Below the pieces are notes generated by a model. It saw only the letters and a program-made list of their open reading frames with translations. It had not been told where the DNA came from and searched no databases. Shown in pieces: positions 5,050 through 6,753 of a stretch of DNA of 6,753 nt. Location of the stretch: assembly GCA_902783995.1 (NCBI GenBank), contig CACZTG010000232.1, positions 1-6,753 of the forward strand. Reading direction: 5' to 3'. Each line of letters begins with the position of its first letter. Position 1 is the stretch's first letter. Source of the stretch: an uncultured Ruminococcus sp. Lineage in GTDB: Bacteria > Bacillota_A > Clostridia > RUG12999. The position numbers and the translations under genes were made by a program.

Positions 5050-5778
5050 TTAAAACCTGATATTTTTTTTAATATGTGTATTGTGATATGTAGGAAGCCC
5101 TTCCCTGAATAAGTGAGAATCGTTTGAAAGAGTAAGGACTGAAGGTATGCATATTCCGTCTTCAATGCCGAAAAAAATGGCGGTCACTCCCGTATGACCT
5201 ATATCAAAATGAGTTGATATAAGGGGATAAGGTATATCAAGCAAGCTTGATAAAAAGCAAAGTCCAAAGCCGTGATGCGCAAAGAGGGCAATCCTTTTTT
5301 CACTCGGATTTACAGGAATATAAAAATGTTTTTCGCGGTTATGCTCATAGCCGAGAGACAGCAAAAATTCGTCCACGCCCTTATTGACTCTTTTTACACC
5401 GTGTTCAAAGTTATATTGTTCAAATTCCTTATATTCATACCATTTGTCACCGAGTGAAAGAACCTTATTGTCGTTAAACAGCCTTTTGAAAGCTATGTTT
5501 TGAAAAGCCCACGAATGCCTTCCGGTTTCGTTCAGTACGGCAAAATCCTCATAAGCGTATTTTTCATCGCAAAAGTCAAGCCGGGTAATCTCTTTTTTTG
5601 TGATTTCTGCCGTAGGCTTTGCCGTAAGCAGGGCTCTTTCCGAGGGTGATGAATAAATTTCATCAATGCCGTAGAGAGCAAGCCTTTTTGCTACAGCCTC
5701 AGCCTGACGTGTGCCGAGAGGCGTAAGAGAGTTTGGGTTATATATAGGGTCGCCGTGGCGTACATAAAACAAAATCAT
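5050..5778 (-). CDS. Histidine phosphatase superfamily protein (phosphoglycerate mutase-like)
   Basis: A 242-aa soluble protein of the histidine phosphatase superfamily. The phosphate-accepting His8 lies in YVRHGDP (5-11), the second site arginine in SSPSERALLTA (Arg48), an acidic residue in NETG (Glu84) and the second catalytic histidine in LFAHHGF (His169), so the active site is intact. About 90 residues (70-160) between the motifs, with many aromatic residues, form a cap likely to set specificity; this differs from the short cap of plain phosphoglycerate mutases. The substrate cannot be told. The start is the ATG at 5778. An upstream TTG at 5793 is rejected because it adjoins the GGAGGAG ribosome binding site (5790-5784). 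It is the first gene of the operon, with a promoter at 5810-5838, and is followed after 12 nt by the EutP-like gene. Confidence 0.9.
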   Translation of the reverse strand: MILFYVRHGDPIYNPNSLTPLGTRQAEAVAKRLALYGIDEIYSSPSERALLTAKPTAEITKKEITRLDFCDEKYAYEDFAVLNETGRHSWAFQNIAFKRLFNDNKVLSLGDKWYEYKEFEQYNFEHGVKRVNKGVDEFLLSLGYEHNREKHFYIPVNPSEKRIALFAHHGFGLCFLSSLLDIPYPLISTHFDIGHTGVTAIFFGIEDGICIPSVLTLSNDSHLFREGLPTYHNTHIKKNIRF

Positions 5779-5783
5779 TTCGA

Positions 5784-5790
5784 ACTCCTC
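5784..5790 (-). promoter_or_regulatory. Ribosome binding site GGAGGAG of the histidine phosphatase
   Basis: GGAGGAG at 5790-5784 on the minus strand ends 5 nt before the ATG at 5778. It directly follows the alternative TTG start (5793-5791), so a ribosome bound here would use the ATG. It settles the start codon. Confidence 0.75.
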
Positions 5791-5809
5791 CAAAAAAATA
5801 GCTGTATAT

Positions 5810-5838
5810 AGTATATCACATATTTTTTTTTATTTCAA
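5810..5838 (-). promoter_or_regulatory. Sigma-A promoter of the phosphatase-EutP-aroQ-peptidase operon
   Basis: On the minus strand TTGAAA (5838-5833) and TATACT (5815-5810) are 17 bp apart, with TGA before TATACT giving an extended -10. Transcription would start near 5803 and give a leader of about 25 nt. It is the only clear promoter found upstream of the four tightly packed genes, so they are probably expressed as one unit. Confidence 0.72.
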
Positions 5839-5851
5839 CAAAAAAAGAACA

Positions 5852-5880
5852 TTTTGAATATTTTTATTAATTTTTCAAAA
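5852..5880. repeat. 7-bp inverted repeat TTTTGAA / TTCAAAA between divergent promoters
   Basis: TTTTGAA (5852-5858) and TTCAAAA (5874-5880) form a perfect inverted repeat with a 15-nt AT-only gap. It lies between the two divergent promoters and could be a shared operator. The half-sites are short and the region is AT-rich, so chance is a real possibility. Confidence 0.25.
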
Positions 5881-5907
5881 ATATTTCTTTATAATAGCCG
5901 TAAAATG

Positions 5908-5936
5908 TTGACACAAAGCAGTTTTTGTGCTAAAAT
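5908..5936 (+). promoter_or_regulatory. Strong sigma-A promoter of the metY-type gene
   Basis: A consensus TTGACA (5908-5913), a 17-bp spacer and TAAAAT (5931-5936) preceded by TGC (extended -10) make the best promoter in the window. Within it, CACAAA (5912-5917) and TTTGTG (5924-5929) form an inverted repeat between the two boxes, a natural place for a repressor. Transcription should begin near 5943, leaving about 25 nt of leader, too short for an S-box or T-box. Confidence 0.8.
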
Positions 5937-5954
5937 TAATATATTACAATACAT

Positions 5955-5960
5955 GGAGGG
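5955..5960 (+). promoter_or_regulatory. Ribosome binding site GGAGGG of the metY-type gene
   Basis: GGAGGG lies 7 nt before the TTG at 5968. The alternative in-frame ATG at 5953 touches this site and has no ribosome binding site of its own upstream, so TTG is the more likely start. Confidence 0.7.
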
Positions 5961-5967
5961 ATTTATT

Positions 5968-6753
5968 TTGTCAGAATATAAAATAGAAACAAAGTGTGTT
6001 CAGGGCGCATATGAGCCGGGTAACGGTGAACCGAGGGTTATGCCCATATATCAGAGCACAACATATAAATACGAATCAGCCGACCATTTGGGCAAACTTT
6101 TTGACCTTAAAGTACCGGGACATATGTATTCGAGAATTTCAAATCCGAGTCTTGACATACTTGAAAAGAAAATTGCGGAGCTTGAAGGCGGCGTCGGCGC
6201 TATGTTTACGTCCTCCGGTCAGGCGGCAAATCTTATGGCAGTATTAAATATTACGTCAAGCGGACAGAACATTGTCAGCCTTTCATCCATTTACGGCGGT
6301 ACAATCAACCTTTTTGCCGTAACAATGAAACGTATGGGCGTTGAAGTAAGATTTATCACTCCCGATATGTCCGATGAGGAAGCCGAAAAATATATTGACG
6401 AAAACACAAGGCTTGTTTTCGGTGAAACAATCGCGAATCCGGCGCTTAACGTGCTTGATATAGAACGTTACGCAAAGCTTGCGCATAAACACGGGCTGCC
6501 TCTTGTTGTTGACAATACCTTTGCGACACCGGTGCTTTGCAGACCGTTTGAATACGGAGCGGATATTGTAGTACACTCAACAACAAAATATATGGACGGA
6601 CACGCTCAGGTGGTCGGCGGTGTTATAGTTGACAGCGGTAAATTCAACTGGGAGAACGGAAAATTCCCGGAGCTTTGCGAGCCCGATGAATCTTATCACG
6701 GCGTAGTTTATACAAAGGATTTCGGCAAAGCGGCATATATTACAAAAGCAAGA
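5968..6753 (+). CDS. metY: O-acetylhomoserine sulfhydrylase (aminocarboxypropyltransferase), partial
   Basis: The first 262 codons of a PLP enzyme of the Cys/Met metabolism class, cut by the window end; full members have about 420-430 residues. It makes homocysteine (or methionine) from O-acetylhomoserine and sulfide (or methanethiol). Visible sites are YSRISNP (54-60, phosphate binding from the partner subunit), SSGQAAN (82-88), the stacking Tyr109 in IYGG, Asp182 in VVDNTFATP, which holds the pyridine nitrogen, and the PLP lysine Lys207 in HSTTKYMDGHA. The GHAQVVGG stretch and the insert after it (FNWENGKFPEL) favour the MetY type over cystathionine gamma-synthase/lyase. The frame begins MSEYKIETKCVQ from TTG at 5968, matching family N-termini; ATG at 5953 would add five residues. 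It has its own strong promoter and is divergent from the phosphatase operon. No frameshift is seen. Confidence 0.9.
   Translation, partial: MSEYKIETKCVQGAYEPGNGEPRVMPIYQSTTYKYESADHLGKLFDLKVPGHMYSRISNPSLDILEKKIAELEGGVGAMFTSSGQAANLMAVLNITSSGQNIVSLSSIYGGTINLFAVTMKRMGVEVRFITPDMSDEEAEKYIDENTRLVFGETIANPALNVLDIERYAKLAHKHGLPLVVDNTFATPVLCRPFEYGADIVVHSTTKYMDGHAQVVGGVIVDSGKFNWENGKFPELCEPDESYHGVVYTKDFGKAAYITKAR

Noticed and set aside
5937..5967. Riboswitch or T-box before the metY-type gene
   Set aside because: The promoter leaves a leader of only about 25 nt, too short for either.
5996..6247. 83-codon plus-strand open frame overlapping the metY-type gene in another frame
   Set aside because: The correct frame from 5968 encodes an intact PLP enzyme; this one is a shadow.
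6283..6576. 97-codon minus-strand open frame inside the metY-type gene
   Set aside because: It is opposite conserved PLP-enzyme sequence including the lysine site and has no independent support.
1..6753. CRISPR array, insertion sequence, toxin-antitoxin or phage-defence module
   Set aside because: No spaced repeat array, transposase-like frame or recognisable defence domain was found; apart from the hypothetical gene, the edge fragment and the DUF445 gene, the coding regions are recognisable metabolic or nucleotide-binding families.

Overview
The window looks like chromosomal DNA from a low-GC Gram-positive anaerobe of the class Clostridia. The evidence is AT-rich spacers with long A/T tracts, strong GGAGG-type ribosome binding sites at short spacing, sigma-A-type promoters with 17-bp spacers, GTG/TTG starts, and protein sequences of clostridial type. 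No rRNA, tRNA, CRISPR array, transposase or phage gene is visible. I cannot name the species.

Layout from left to right. (1) Positions 1-47, minus strand: the first 15 codons of an unidentified gene running off the left edge, with a near-perfect ribosome binding site. (2) Positions 48-232: a very AT-rich divergent promoter region with a 13-bp direct repeat and a 14-bp inverted repeat. (3) Positions 233-1974, plus strand: a two-gene unit, a 97-aa conserved-type hypothetical protein followed 2 nt later by nicotinate phosphoribosyltransferase (NAD salvage). (4) Positions 1975-2164: a spacer with an imperfect hairpin and a GC-rich, potentially structured leader. (5) Positions 2165-3079, plus strand: a DUF445 membrane protein whose base composition differs from its neighbours. 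(6) Positions 3068-3125: a perfect 17-bp inverted repeat in the overlapping tails of two convergent genes, probably a two-way terminator. (7) Positions 5778 down to 3100, minus strand: a compact four-gene operon of histidine phosphatase, EutP/PduV-like small GTPase, type II 3-dehydroquinate dehydratase (aroQ) and M24 Xaa-Pro-type peptidase. (8) Positions 5779-5967: a second divergent promoter region with one good promoter each way. (9) Positions 5968-6753, plus strand: the first 262 codons of an O-acetylhomoserine sulfhydrylase (metY-type), cut by the window end.

Most of this is housekeeping metabolism: pyridine nucleotide salvage, the shikimate pathway, peptide turnover and methionine/cysteine synthesis. 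The less explained parts are the small protein coupled to the nicotinate enzyme, the EutP-like GTPase away from any visible microcompartment gene, the DUF445 cassette with its odd leader, and the symmetrical structure at the convergent junction. I do not see a convincing new multi-gene system; these are leads of modest strength.
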